From Lichtheimia corymbifera B2541 (lineage: Eukaryota; Mucoromycota; Mucoromycetes; Mucorales; Lichtheimiaceae), in assembly GCA_000697475.1 (NCBI GenBank), contig JNEU01000954.1:27340-91339 (forward strand): a stretch of DNA of 64,000 nt, in the 5' to 3' direction. Below are positions 12,972 through 24,695 of the stretch, one piece after another. The translations under genes and the position numbers were made by a program. How positions within the stretch are numbered: the stretch's first letter is position 1; every line of letters starts with the position of its first letter. The notes beneath the pieces are model-generated. The model was given only the letters and a program-made list of their open reading frames with translations, was not told where the DNA came from and did not search any database.

Positions 12972-13163
12972 CCTACCTCCTCCTTTGTAAAAAAAGAATT
13001 CTCGCTGCATTTATTTCCCCCTCCTTATTGTAAAGTATCACTCCCCATCTCTTTTAACAAAGCAATTTCATTTATATGAGACTTTGAGATATACCACTTT
13101 GATAACTTAGATATAAAACGTAGATTATTATATTACATAGCGTGACGTGTGTAAAATGCTATT

Positions 13164-14916
13164 TCATTCTACATCCTGTTGATCCATTTTTTCAACCATC
13201 ATCGCCACTATAGCGGCACCAACAATACGAGAAAACTTGACGATGCCCACCGAGAGTTTTGCTGACACGTGACTAGGAATGAGAGCCTTCAAGGTTTCGC
13301 ACACACGGGGATGGAATGATGGATAATCCTTGTAGACATCTCCACTGATCGCTATTGCCCAAAAAAAAGGATTTAGTTGCTGTGATCATTGCTTTTCAAC
13401 CGAAAAAGAAGATACCTATCGCAAAGCCATCGCCATTTGAATCCAGTCCAATTCCGCATTCAACCATGTACTTGACAACGCCTGCGATATTGGCACCAAC
13501 AAGGGCAGCAGCACGATATCCAACAAACTGACAGATTTTCTTGACAATCTCTCGATCGGCTAGAGACGTTTCACCGACCTTGCACATTTCCTCCAGCACG
13601 ACCCGCGTGTCCTCGAGATTATCCAAGTCATCATCCGCTTCACAAACGTACATATAACTAGTATCGAAATGATAAGGTGTACGTAGCAAACATTCATCAT
13701 CGTCAATTGTAAAGGTCAATATGCGATGGTCGACCAAGTGCACCACTATTTGTCGTACAATTTCGCCGAGGTACATGCCAGTTGTCATTTTTTCAAATGC
13801 ATGGATGCCAGGGTTGTTGCTTTCACGATCCACGATATGGTCAAATTGTGATACAGGTAGATGCCTTGAGCCAAAATTACACCATTCTGTGTTGATGATC
13901 ATGTCGATGTTTCCTGGACTGACGCCATTGTGATGTTGTGCTAGAAACTTGCGCATGTTGCTCATTTTGTCGTAATAAGCACAATTGGTACCAATATTAT
14001 GCACAATGCCAATCCGCGTGGCAGGATGCTGATAAGCATGGGCAAGGAGGGTGCATACCGCGTCTGTCCTCAGTCAGTATTATAAGCATGACTTAACACC
14101 TATCTCCATCTCATCCATAAGCTTTTTCTCACCGTTTGCAATAGCCACGATCCGAATATTTAATCCTTTAGCTTGGAAACGGGAATGGAATAGCTCCACA
14201 GCGTCGGCGCCTATTGCATTGGGGAATTCAAAGCCATGTTCCAAAGCAACAATGGTGCCTCTATCAAGGCCAGTTTGTCGAACAGCAAAGCCTAGACTGA
14301 TGGCCATTGAATATGTTTCTTGTTGCTGTGATTGATGACCAGAAACACGTCGTTGGAAATCGGATACGCAATCTGCAACATAATCGATCAACACGTCGAC
14401 ACCAACACCTGTGGTTAGATCGTCGGGAATCTCGTATTGGTATTGGTTGATAGCTAATTTGCCACCCTCTCCTTTGAGCTTGACTTGACACACGTAAATA
14501 TCCACTCCACTAATCTCCAGTGCAAGATATGTTCCTTTCTCATTTCCCGTTGGGTAACCTTAAAGAGTAAATCATATATTTAACAATCCATGATTATCCA
14601 TTCAATAACTGTTACCCATACCTGTGACATAGGAAGGGATCATTTTTAGGTCGTTGTTACGAACGTGTCCACCTGTTGGTGAGTCTTCGGCAAGCCCTGC
14701 CTGCATTTCTTGTCCAAATTCTTGTGCACACGCCCTTAGTTGCTCCAAAGACACTTGTAACGATTTCTGAATTTCATAAACGGCTTTTTGTTGGTCTGGA
14801 GATCCATGCAAAAGAGGAGTTTCTACAGCAGTCGATCGTCGTCTACCGCGGTCGTCTGTGCTATCGTTTTGGTCGCGTATAGGAGAGTCACATTGAGAAG
14901 ACGGCATGCTCGACAT
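13164..14916 (-). CDS. Hexokinase-family protein lacking canonical ATP and sugar motifs (probably non-catalytic)
   Basis: Four exons encode 518 residues: 14622-14916, 14133-14558, 13416-14063 and 13164-13351; all introns are GT-AG, phase 1. The fold is clear: YLALE..., a hexokinase_1 lobe with LGFAVRQTGLDRG, NDAVCTLLAHAY, INTEWCNFG, NPGIHAFEKMTTGMYLGEIVR, and a C-terminal SGDVYKDYP adenosine region. Key motifs are changed. The phosphate-1 loop DLGGTNFR reads EISGVDIY. The sugar loop LGFTFSFP is missing four residues (LGFAVRQ). TKGF is EHGF. The GTGTN loop reads NIGTN. The catalytic Asp of the ND motif remains. Such proteins (compare the atypical HxkC/HxkD of Aspergillus) act as regulators and not as sugar kinases; that role is inferred here. 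Confidence 0.88.
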
Positions 14917-15292
14917 GATGGAGAGAGGGACAAGGTGTACAAGTTGTGTGAAAGCTGAGGAAGCAGCACTCTCAGGAAATTCACTTGAAATCCCGACAGC
15001 TGGGGAACACTCAAAGCGACATTATCAAAATTGAAGCGTGGGACGTAGTAGACAAAGGTTGACAACAAGCTATAACCCAAGCAAGAGCAACATAACAATT
15101 AATTGAATCCCATCATCTGGAGCTCGACGGATCCATAGTAAAGGTTCTTGCACAATACCCACGTTGATAGAATCAGTTCCCTTGAACGTTGTGATTATTA
15201 ATGTCTCTCGCGAACCCATCCCCCACTCATTACAATTGTTATTATTGAGAAAAAGAAAATATAATATATTGTGATAAGTTTTCGAGGTAAAT
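14917..15292. other. spacer between adaptin 3' end and hexokinase-like 5' end
   Basis: Both flanking genes are on the minus strand, so this holds the promoter of the hexokinase-like gene and the end of the adaptin transcript. Short open frames here lack any recognisable content. Confidence 0.5.
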
Positions 15293-18153
15293 TTAGAACA
15301 AATCAGCAAATGGATCTTTACTTGCTGTTGATTGTTGCTGCTGTTGTTGTGGGGCTGAAGATACTGCAGGAGAAGATGACCCAAACAGATCATCTGTTAG
15401 CAATGTATTTGCCTGCTGTTGTTGTGGGAGAGGAGATTGTTGTTGCATTGGTGATGATGGGGCATTGAAAAGTTGAAGGATATCGTCGACGTTGTTCTTG
15501 GGAGTGGCAGGTGCTGGGCTACTATTGTCACCACCTCCATTAGCTCCTAAAGACAGCAGATCATCCATAGCCGTGGTAGAGTGTGAACTTTCTGCCGCAG
15601 TAGGTGAAGCAGCAGGTTCATCCCAATCAAGATCCAGCAGGTTGCCAATATCATTATTTTTGATTGCCGCTTGGATTTGTGGTGGAGGTGCAGAGACATC
15701 TTCTTCATCACCATGGCTATAAATCACACTTAGCAAAGCATTGCAGACTGTGTACATTTTCCATACCTTGGCATGCCCTTGGTAACGCTGTCTGCTCCAT
15801 ATTTTCTGCCAGCAATAAAAGTTTCAGGCGGTTTGTGGTATACAGATGCCAGTGTGCCAATCTGATAAAGCAAATCATCAAGCAAACCAGGAGAAAGCCC
15901 AGCATTCTCTCCTGCAATGGGTGGTTTCTCGGAAAGCACGACGGCCTGCAATCGTTCCAATCAGCTATATTTCTATTACATTCATTACAAAGATATACAC
16001 GAACCTTTGCAGCCTGAGGATCGGTTGACAACAATCTCCAGTACACATACGCCCGATCGCGAATATCCGCATTATCACACTCGCTCGTCGCAGTTTGGAG
16101 TACTCGCTGCACAAGATCTTGATTCTCTGCAGGCTTCTTCAAAAACAACTTCACTGTAGCCGTCAGGAATTGCAATTGTACCTACACCGATATTGAGCTT
16201 ATGAATGCATTTATCACATTAAGCATACCTGCGCATTTTCTTCCTTGAAGTTTTCAACGAACATGCTGATCATTTCATCTGCATTGTCAATGCGCTCGGC
16301 GTACTCGCCAATAATCCATGCCAGTGAAGCTTTGGCATCCGGCTCATCCAGTGCATCCAAATTTTCACATAGCGTTGATATGATTCCCTCGTATTTATGC
16401 GGATATTTGCGGAAAATGTCCTATTATAACCCAATAAACAAATCTTCCCAGTGTACAGTGTATAAAATCATACCTTGATAACAACAATGGCTTCTTGAAC
16501 CACATAGCTCACACCAGTGTTGATCAAATCCAAAAGGACATTAATGCATCGCTCGGCTGCCTCTTCAATCTTGATGGCACAACGACCAATAGCATTGACT
16601 GACTTTCGTACAAAATCAACATCTACTTCATTGGCGTATCTTTACATACAATCAGCATGATGATTGGTTCCCCTCGTACATTTCCGATTCACTTACTCTT
16701 TCAATTCGCTCAACAACTGATCTACATTACGATCGTTGCAAAGCCTGATAAGAATTTCCAGCTTCTCAAGTTTGACATAAGGAGGATCATTGTAGCGACA
16801 GAAGAAGACGCGCATCTCGTTCGATAACACCTCTGGTCGCCGTTGTAGAATAAGACTAATATTTCGCAAAGCAATATACTGCACTTCAGGAGGGCTAGAG
16901 AGCAGAGTTACTAAATAGAGACATTAGCTTTCTATCAGTGCGTTATCCTATTTTTCCATTACATACCAAGAGGTGGGGCCATCTTGCGGCAAAAAGTCTT
17001 GATCAAGTTTTGGTCTTTGATAAACCGCATATTCAAAAGCAAAACCTACCATCCCATTCATTTTTAGCGACATATATCGCACAGTGTCCCTGTTCCAATG
17101 TACCTTAATAGCAGCCAATACAACGGCACCGTTTGCATGCTGAAGTCGTGGGAGTACACGGTCGCAAATTCCTTCAGCTTCCTTGCCACCGGACGGTTTG
17201 TAATCCGCAAGTGCAGTAAGGATAGCAATCTGACCCCATCTATGATAAAGTATGAGTGCATGTTCACGATCAATTTCTTCACAGTAGATATACTTACTCG
17301 GTGCATTCATTCAATGCATGAAGAAGCTTGTTAAGAATTGTACTATTGACAACAAACACATCCTTGTTGGAAGATCCTTCATTGATATCAGAGAGAGCAA
17401 TCACAGCATTGGCCACGACCATGGGATTGATATCGGAAACCATCTCCTGCACAGCGCTGACAAAGTCTTGCTCCAAAGCGAGTTCAGGATTAAGCTCATA
17501 AAGCTTGGCAACACAGATAGCAGCAGTCTTGCGGACATAGGGATTCTCGTCCTACAATAATCGAGCATTGATAGAAATCAGATACAAATAGCCTTACGTC
17601 GCCATATAACACTAACCTTGAGACACTTTCGTAGCGGTTCCGTCAAATAATCAATAATCTTGTCTACACGCAAGCATCCCATTGTACGGATGGCCAACGC
17701 GCGGATGAGAGGGTTCGGATCATCAGAATCCTATTCGCGACCTGTTAGTTTGCGCAATTCATCAATCGTCTTGCCTTTTGACGCGTACCTTGACAAATGT
17801 ATTGACAGCAAGGATGACAAGCTCTGGTTGAGTCTTTGCGTAATTCATTAGATACAAATACACGAGCTTCTTCAATTCGATATCCTCGGTCTGCATGTTC
17901 TTGAGTACGTCAGGGAAGAGCCCACTAACATCCTTGCCAACGGTCATATTGGCGATAACCTTCTTGACTGCATCTTTCCTGACATGCCGATATTCGCTGT
18001 TGAGCTCTGCCTTCAGTTCATAATTCTCTCCTGCAACAGGTCATAGATTGTCGGTCAATATCCCGAGATTGAACATACTGTATCCAATGCGTTGCATCAG
18101 CAACTATATTTCTCACCTCGCTTGTTTGTCGCAAAAAATCTTGGTCGACTCAT
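15293..18153 (-). CDS. APL2: AP-1/AP-2 complex beta-adaptin subunit
   Basis: Twelve exons encode 737 residues: 18117-18153, 17789-18030, 17617-17730, 17298-17551, 17104-17239, 16967-17045, 16697-16910, 16474-16639, 16229-16420, 16005-16181, 15767-15945 and 15293-15716; all phases close. The N-terminal ~580 residues are the adaptin alpha-solenoid, nearly colinear with animal AP1B1/AP2B1 ([60 protein letters not shown]). The last ~120 residues are a low-complexity Ser/Pro/Gln hinge with a clathrin-box-like LLDLDWD and several DDLL/DDIL motifs, ending DPFADLF. There is no ear domain, as in yeast Apl2. It would couple cargo adaptors to clathrin at the trans-Golgi or endosomes. Twelve exons make it the most intron-rich gene here. 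Confidence 0.95.
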
Positions 18154-20024
18154 TGTGAGCTCGGAATTGTATCGATAGAATGGGTGTAGTTTGGTGACGC
18201 GAAGGGATGAACCAAGTGCACAGATGAAACGATGCAATCGCGCCTTAAAGCTGAGGATATGTGTGAAGTCAACTTATATACATCACTTACAGACTCAGAT
18301 GCTTAGTGGAATTTCCTCCCCGAATATTCAAGATCGGCCCTCGTTGCTATGGTATCTTAACTGAGGTGCGCCATACACAACCAGTGATCGATAAGCTACT
18401 TGGCAAAGATGAGTGGCCGTAAAACTTCACTATTGGTTGTTTCTATACACTTACACCATTCATAGGGTCGTTACCTTTTCTCACTACGATGATCCTTGTT
18501 ATCTATTGTCGTATGCTGTCGCAGGATTTACATGTAGCAAACGATATGTAAGACAAATAAAGCATACTTGAAAATGTCAATGGCTAGGTGTAAAGTCATC
18601 TTTTGTTGGGAGTTGGCTGATGATCAAGCAGTGACCCGAGAAAAACGACATCAAGAACACTATGCGTATCTGCTACCGGCATCGTTAGGGCGGTGAAAGT
18701 TGAAGAGCACGAACCGCAGTGATTGGATCGTCGAACCATAACGCATGCGAAGGAAATCTTAGGAGGCGTTGGTGATACATCTTGCAAAGACATGTTTAGC
18801 TTATTCAAATTGATTTATTTTGTCGTTGATGCTTACACTCGAATGTTCAGCATGTTAATAGCGCGTTACCTATGCATATTCAATGATGCAGCACACGAAC
18901 CAACCTAAGGCTTGTGTAACAAACGCGATCACCTGCCTTGATATTTTCTGCCACTGGACTCTACTCACCATACGTTATGGCATAAGCATGTACTTGCCAC
19001 AGAAGGTTCATTATAAGGGATCTTATTTACAGTAATGAGCAATCCACAGAATGAATACGAAGATACCGAAAAGGAAATGATGGCCAAAGAAATCACAAAA
19101 GAAGAACCATAGTAAGAGGATTTTGTTAGTTTCAGCAACGACAAGATACGATTACTTGCCCATACATAAAGCACCCATCTACATAATGCCTTTTTTGCTA
19201 CAAAATTGCTCGAACACACCACAAAAACACAGTTGAGCCGAAGAAAAAACGTACAAGACAATAATCGCATGGTGCTTGGTATCGACAATATTATATGGAA
19301 CGTGTTCTGTAATTTTGACCGTCGAAACTAAAATGGTCAGCGCCGTTCGTTTATTGGTCACGTTCACTGCCAATCCGGACGTCTCACGCGAGATCAAGAA
19401 ATTGCAACCCCATATTCCAGAGAGATCGATCGAGAGTCATTCAATAAGGAAATCATCGCTGCTCCCATCGCACCTCACAAAAAAACTTATGATCGTGGAA
19501 ACAAGGTACAGGAGACGTGGCCTGTACAACTTAATGTGTTGGTCTGGGATTTCATTTATTACGGCGCTATCCGAGTATAATAGCTTGTCTTGGATCACAG
19601 AAATTCTCGACATTCTCACAATGTTTCCCAGGCACATGCACACGAAGAAGGTAAAAATACGGTTTATAGTAATTGTATGTTCTTCACCAGATAGTAAGAG
19701 CCAAAATCGATAAAGACATATATACACCACCACTGGTACAGTGAAGCCCTGTTGTTTCGCGATAGAACGCATTTAAGAGATTCATGATCATGTCTCTACG
19801 AAAAGTCCATGGGACCTCTTCTCTCACAACTGTCGGGTTTCTCTTTCTCTTCCAGTTTTGTCTTGTGCTTCATTGTGGAGATTCCTATGATTCTATCATG
19901 CACTGAACAGTCAAAATGTGCCATTTCTAGATCGGAAAACGTCTGAACCTGTGGGAAATCAGCATTTGGATTCAGGTTGAACAACGAGGGTCGAATCACA
20001 TATAATCCACCCTGATCTGCAAGC
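18154..20024. other. intergenic region with an unidentified possibly coding stretch
   Basis: The adaptin and PTR2 genes diverge across this region. On the plus strand a short exon-like stretch starts at 19035 (MSNPQNEYEDTEKEMMAKEI...) and stops at a GTAAGAGG donor at 19112. Farther on, a frame ending at a stop near 19580 reads like protein (for example TYDRGNKVQETWPVQL). I could not link these into one gene with plausible introns and do not recognise a family. A degenerate or lineage-specific small gene is possible; chance is equally possible. Confidence 0.25.
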
Positions 20025-22365
20025 ATGCCTCGGAGCAGCTCCTTTAACTTCATGTCAGACATTGAATCATCGAAAAAGCAAGAACCTGTGGCAGTGAGCG
20101 AGGTTAAGGAAGTAAAAGATGCCGATTATGTTCAAGGCGAAGACGGGCAACTGTATCCAGTGCCTACCGACCAAGACTGGAAAGAATTACGCGAGGTTGC
20201 GGATGCCATCCCAAAATCAGGGTTTCTTGTTATTTTGATTGAATTTTGCGAGCGTTTTACATACTATGGCTTGAGTGGCCCTTTCCAAAACTACATCCAA
20301 CATCCAAATCCTGAATCATGTGAGTGTGTTGTTTTGGGGATATCATGATGCATATTGCTATACTAAACACAAAAACTTAGTCCCTGCTGATATTCCGGGT
20401 GCATTGGGCAAAGGACAGCAAGTGGCTACTGCACTCACCACTTTTTTCCAGTGAGTTGGGATTGTGTGCTCACACATCTGTGGATGTAGTACTAACATAA
20501 TACCACGTATGACTAGATTCTGGTGCTACATCACTCCTGTAAGAGTGCCAAGCTCTGTAATAGATCCATCCATTACATTTTATACTGACATATGCTCTTA
20601 TCGATTGATAGGTAATTGGTGGTATCATTGCAGATCAGTATCTTGGCAAATACAACACCATTTTAGTGTTTGCTGGTATATACATGGTTGGTTTGGTTAT
20701 CTTGACTGCTTCTTCGGTGCCTGCTGCAATTGAGAACGGTGCTGCTTTTCCTGCATTTGTTGTTGCTTTGATCATTGTCGGTCTCGGCACAGGTGGTATC
20801 AAAGCCAATGTGTCGCCTTTAGTGGCAGAGCAATATACCGTCCAAAAACCATTCGTACGAACGCAGAAAAAAACCAACTGGCTTGGTAGGAAGCAAGAAG
20901 AAACCGAAAGGGTTATTGTCACACCTCAAGCAACGTATCAGAAGCTGTTCAACGGTTTTTACTTTGGTAAGTGTGTGGATCCTTAGGCGGCGCTGGTGGC
21001 GCCGGGTGAGCTGATTTTGAGTTTTGCTTATGTGGTACAAAAGGTATCAACGTTGGTGGATTATCCGCTATTGCAACGACGTTCCTGGAAAAACAGCAAG
21101 GTTTCCTTTATGCGTATCTGCTTCCAACGTGCGTATTCATTCTTGGCATCATCGTCATTGTCTCCGGAAAGAAGTTCTACAAGCAGGCAAATCCACGTGG
21201 AAGCATCTTTGTTGAAGTAGGAAAAGTTGTCTCCATCGGTATTCGACATGGTCTCGAAAATGCCAAACCCTCCAATATGAAAAACATCAATCCTGAAATG
21301 GCAGCCAAGATTACATGGGACGATACCTTTGTCGATGAGTTACGACGCACCTTCAAGGTACGAAGCTACGAATCTCTTTTTTGTTGCCATATAGTGCTTG
21401 GCATCTGTATCCTAATGAGTGCTTTTTACAGGCATGTGTCGTTTTTTGCTGGTTCCCGATTTTCTGGTTATGCTATTCCCAAATGACCAATAACCTCGTT
21501 TCCATGACAGCGGTAAGCTATTTCATCTGTTCAAATATCTCTAGCACGTGATTGACTCTAATGTCGGGGTTCCTTTTACAGACAATGTTGACCGGCAATG
21601 TCCGTAAGTATTGCACGTTAATGACTATCGAAACATGAATATATGCTTACAATATGTTTGATGAATATATAGCAAATGACATTATGCAAAACATCAATCC
21701 TCTCACGCTGATCATTGTCATCCCAATCATGGATAGAGTTTTCTATCCCCTTATGCGAAGAATAGGCGTGCATATGAAGCCAATTAGACGCATCACTATT
21801 GGGTTCTTTTTCGCAGCACTGGCCATGGCTGTAAGTTTTGGTAATATAACACGCATATTCTTCAATACTTACCATGCAAATTTGTGCGTTGTAGTACTCG
21901 GCTATTGTACAAACTATAGTATATAACAGCCCACCTTATTACGAATACCCTTCAGAGAACGGCAAAAACTTTGTGTCGGCAGCCCTTGTCATTCCAGCCT
22001 ACGTGCTTGTCGGTATCGGTGAAGTATTCGCATCCATCACAGGCCTTGAATATGCTTACAAAAAGGCACCCGAAATGATGAAGTCTCTCGTCATGTCCCT
22101 GTTCCTCCTAACAAATTGCTTCGGTGCTATTTTGGCCTTTGCCCTCGTTTCAGTCGCAGAGGACCCAAAGCTAAAATGGATGTATACCGGCATTGCTGCT
22201 GCCATGGGCGTATGTGCCATCCTATTCTATATTTGTCATCACAAAAACGACGACGTCGACTTTGAAGAAGACGCTATCGGTCGAAATGGCGCAGAATCTG
22301 ATGCATATCATGAAAAGGCAAGAAATGAAAAGATACAAGAATATGAAATCGATGAAACAAAGTAA
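20025..22365 (+). CDS. PTR2: PTR2-type proton-coupled di/tripeptide transporter
   Basis: Nine exons encode 595 residues: 20025-20319, 20381-20450, 20517-20538, 20612-20966, 21044-21357, 21432-21512, 21582-21603, 21673-21830 and 21895-22365. Two exons are only 22 nt. POT-family signatures are present: ERFTYYGLSGPFQNYI in the first membrane span, GGIIADQYLGKYNT, GTGGIKANVSPL, FNGFYFGINVGGL, and about 12 membrane spans in total. It should import small peptides with protons at the plasma membrane. The first in-frame ATG (20025, MPRSSSF) is used; ATG 20052 (MSDIESS) is an equally good start. The stop lies 107 bp from the stop of convergent COG8. Confidence 0.95.
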
Positions 22366-22472
22366 TTTATGACGAAATATGTACATCCTCTTGAATAATA
22401 AATTTAACTACTACTTATGTGAAATATAAATGCGGTTGGGTGATTGGCAATGACGATTTGTTTTTATTGTAG

Positions 22473-24521
22473 TTAATGTTGACGCCGCCTTGATCCTTTG
22501 GATTTCCCTTTTGCTTTCTTGCCACGCGGTTTCGGGCTGGTCGAGTCGTCGATGGCTGTATTGCCATCCTTGCCAGTAGTCTCATTTTCATCCTCTAGCT
22601 TTGGTTGAGCTTCATCAAATTCTAGCTGTGGTTTGCTTGTATCTGATCCTGTTTGAGACATATGCCCTCCATCAGCTTGTACTTTTTGTGCTTCTGTAGC
22701 TGTTGTTTTCTCATCCTCCTGATTGCCTGATTGCTTGTCATTGTCATAGTCTTTGTCATCATTACTCGGTAGCACGTCGTTTGCCAGGCCCTTGTCATCG
22801 CTACCCGAATCAACTGATATTGGCGAATCGGCAGTCTCCTTTTCCTCTTCTTCCGTTTCATGAGCACTCGCGTTGGTAACAACATGTTCCTCTAGAGTAT
22901 CGTTTCCTGCAGTTGATTCAATCTGCTCGTCGGATTTCAAGTCGAACAATGCCTCGAGATCTTTGTCGTTGATATCACTTTCATGCTGAATATCGACATA
23001 GATGCCGCTGAAAAGACAATCACGCAGAAATGGTACACAGCAACGCACATACGCCAATACAAACGAACGCACCGATGTCATCTCGTGTGGCATTGTAGAT
23101 TCAGCATTGTCCACATATTGCTTCAACGCACTCCCGATTTCCAAAAAGCAAGCATCCAGGTGGCTAGAGACAGGCTGAAGAAGACTGATGGCTGGAAGGA
23201 GCCGTAATGAATTGAAGGCTGATAAGATGGCATTGGTAAAAACAGCTAAGGGTGGATAATCAACGAGAAGCATTGGTGGTTGATGTGGATGAGTATTGCC
23301 ATGCTCTTTGTCTGCTATCTGTTGTTGCTGCTGGTATGTGGTATAGCGATTTGTCAGCATCCATGTGTTAGGAGGAGCTTTATTGGTGGTGATGATGGTG
23401 ACAAGCTCCTCAGTTGCTTTGTCGACTGTTTTCAGAATAAGCGGGCGCACCGTGTCTTCAAAGACGTGTACATAAAGATGTCGAAAATCGATACCAACAC
23501 GGCCGAGTGACATACCACAGTACTGTAACTGAGTGAGTAAAGATGCCAACGCAGAAGTATCCGTAATCTTTGGTAATTCGGTGGTGAGTAGGGTATGAAT
23601 GGTGTTCAATAAGTGGATCATGTAGTCGGATAGGATTAGGATGCTTTGTTGCTCTTGTTGGGAAAAGATAGACATGTATTGTGTGGCGATCTCGAACATT
23701 TGCTCCCGCATCACATCGATGTACCGTTTGACATATTCGAATGCTTCTTCGTGTTCGTTGGGTGATTTGCCACGTTTAATGCGTTCCAAACGCTGAGTCA
23801 AATAATCGTGACGGCATCTCAAGAACACCATCCGTAGCTCGATCTCCGAATCAAATGCATCCATACGACGTAAATGGCCCATGACATTCATAGCTGCTGC
23901 CAACTTGATAGGTCTTTGTAGATGGGACACAAGTTGTAAGAGCATCAAATCCACAGATGCTTGTACTTGTCGTTGTATGCTTTGAACAATGGGTAGCGGA
24001 TAGCGTACAAGCAGTAATCGAACATGGGAAGCAAGATCCATAGCTTCTGAGTAATATCCATTCCATACGCATGTCTCCATGAGTTGGGGTATCTCCAATA
24101 AATCCACAAGCACGCTTTGTTGTTCGATAACTCGTGTAATCTTGTTGCGTTCCTCGACAATCTCACCGGCAATATCGCTGAATGATTGACATGCTTCCTG
24201 CAATCCAGGCACGCTCGTAACAAATCCATCCAAATGACTCTGCAACTCGTCGAGTGTTGAAGAAACTTGATGTCGACACGTATTCGCATGAATGAACGCT
24301 GGATAATCATGGAAAGCGAGTTGTTGCGCGTCCTTTTGTAAGCTTTCTCGTTCGACTCGTAAATGAGAAGGCTCATGCAACAGCTCATCTAGCGACAAGG
24401 ACGTCAACCGTGTAAGGTAATCTCGCGTCCATTTTGAGTTGTGTACAGTGATGCGCTGATTTTCTTCCCATGTTTCATCAAGTAGGTGTAGTAGTGCTTC
24501 ATTCCCATCGAGATCTGTCAT
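22473..24521 (-). CDS. COG8: Conserved oligomeric Golgi complex subunit 8
   Basis: This is an intronless frame of 682 residues, starting at the ATG 24521 (MTDLDGNEALLHLLD); an upstream extension has only a TTG. The Dor1/Cog8 region covers about residues 15-450, with the family motif KWTRDYLTRLTSLSLDELL near the start, then helical tethering-protein repeats. From ~530 to the end the sequence becomes very acidic, rich in Asp/Glu/Ser/Lys, and then finishes in a Lys/Arg-rich tail (GKKAKGKSKGSRRRQH). COG8 is part of the lobe B tether for retrograde intra-Golgi vesicles. The long charged tail is not part of the usual core and looks disordered. It shares a 174-bp divergent promoter with the DIA2-like gene. 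Confidence 0.92.
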   Translation of the reverse strand: MTDLDGNEALLHLLDETWEENQRITVHNSKWTRDYLTRLTSLSLDELLHEPSHLRVERESLQKDAQQLAFHDYPAFIHANTCRHQVSSTLDELQSHLDGFVTSVPGLQEACQSFSDIAGEIVEERNKITRVIEQQSVLVDLLEIPQLMETCVWNGYYSEAMDLASHVRLLLVRYPLPIVQSIQRQVQASVDLMLLQLVSHLQRPIKLAAAMNVMGHLRRMDAFDSEIELRMVFLRCRHDYLTQRLERIKRGKSPNEHEEAFEYVKRYIDVMREQMFEIATQYMSIFSQQEQQSILILSDYMIHLLNTIHTLLTTELPKITDTSALASLLTQLQYCGMSLGRVGIDFRHLYVHVFEDTVRPLILKTVDKATEELVTIITTNKAPPNTWMLTNRYTTYQQQQQIADKEHGNTHPHQPPMLLVDYPPLAVFTNAILSAFNSLRLLPAISLLQPVSSHLDACFLEIGSALKQYVDNAESTMPHEMTSVRSFVLAYVRCCVPFLRDCLFSGIYVDIQHESDINDKDLEALFDLKSDEQIESTAGNDTLEEHVVTNASAHETEEEEKETADSPISVDSGSDDKGLANDVLPSNDDKDYDNDKQSGNQEDEKTTATEAQKVQADGGHMSQTGSDTSKPQLEFDEAQPKLEDENETTGKDGNTAIDDSTSPKPRGKKAKGKSKGSRRRQH

Positions 24522-24695
24522 GGTCGTGTATGTGTGCGTGGTTGTCAAGGGCAACCCAGTCAAGTTAAAGAAAGCACATCAATGCTTCGGACCCTGGATA
24601 TTGCTATAGCATTTCGGCCAATCCAATGCATACAGCTGAGCTTTAATGTGCGACCAACCAACCAACACGCGAACTTGCTCTTTTTTTTTCGCGAC

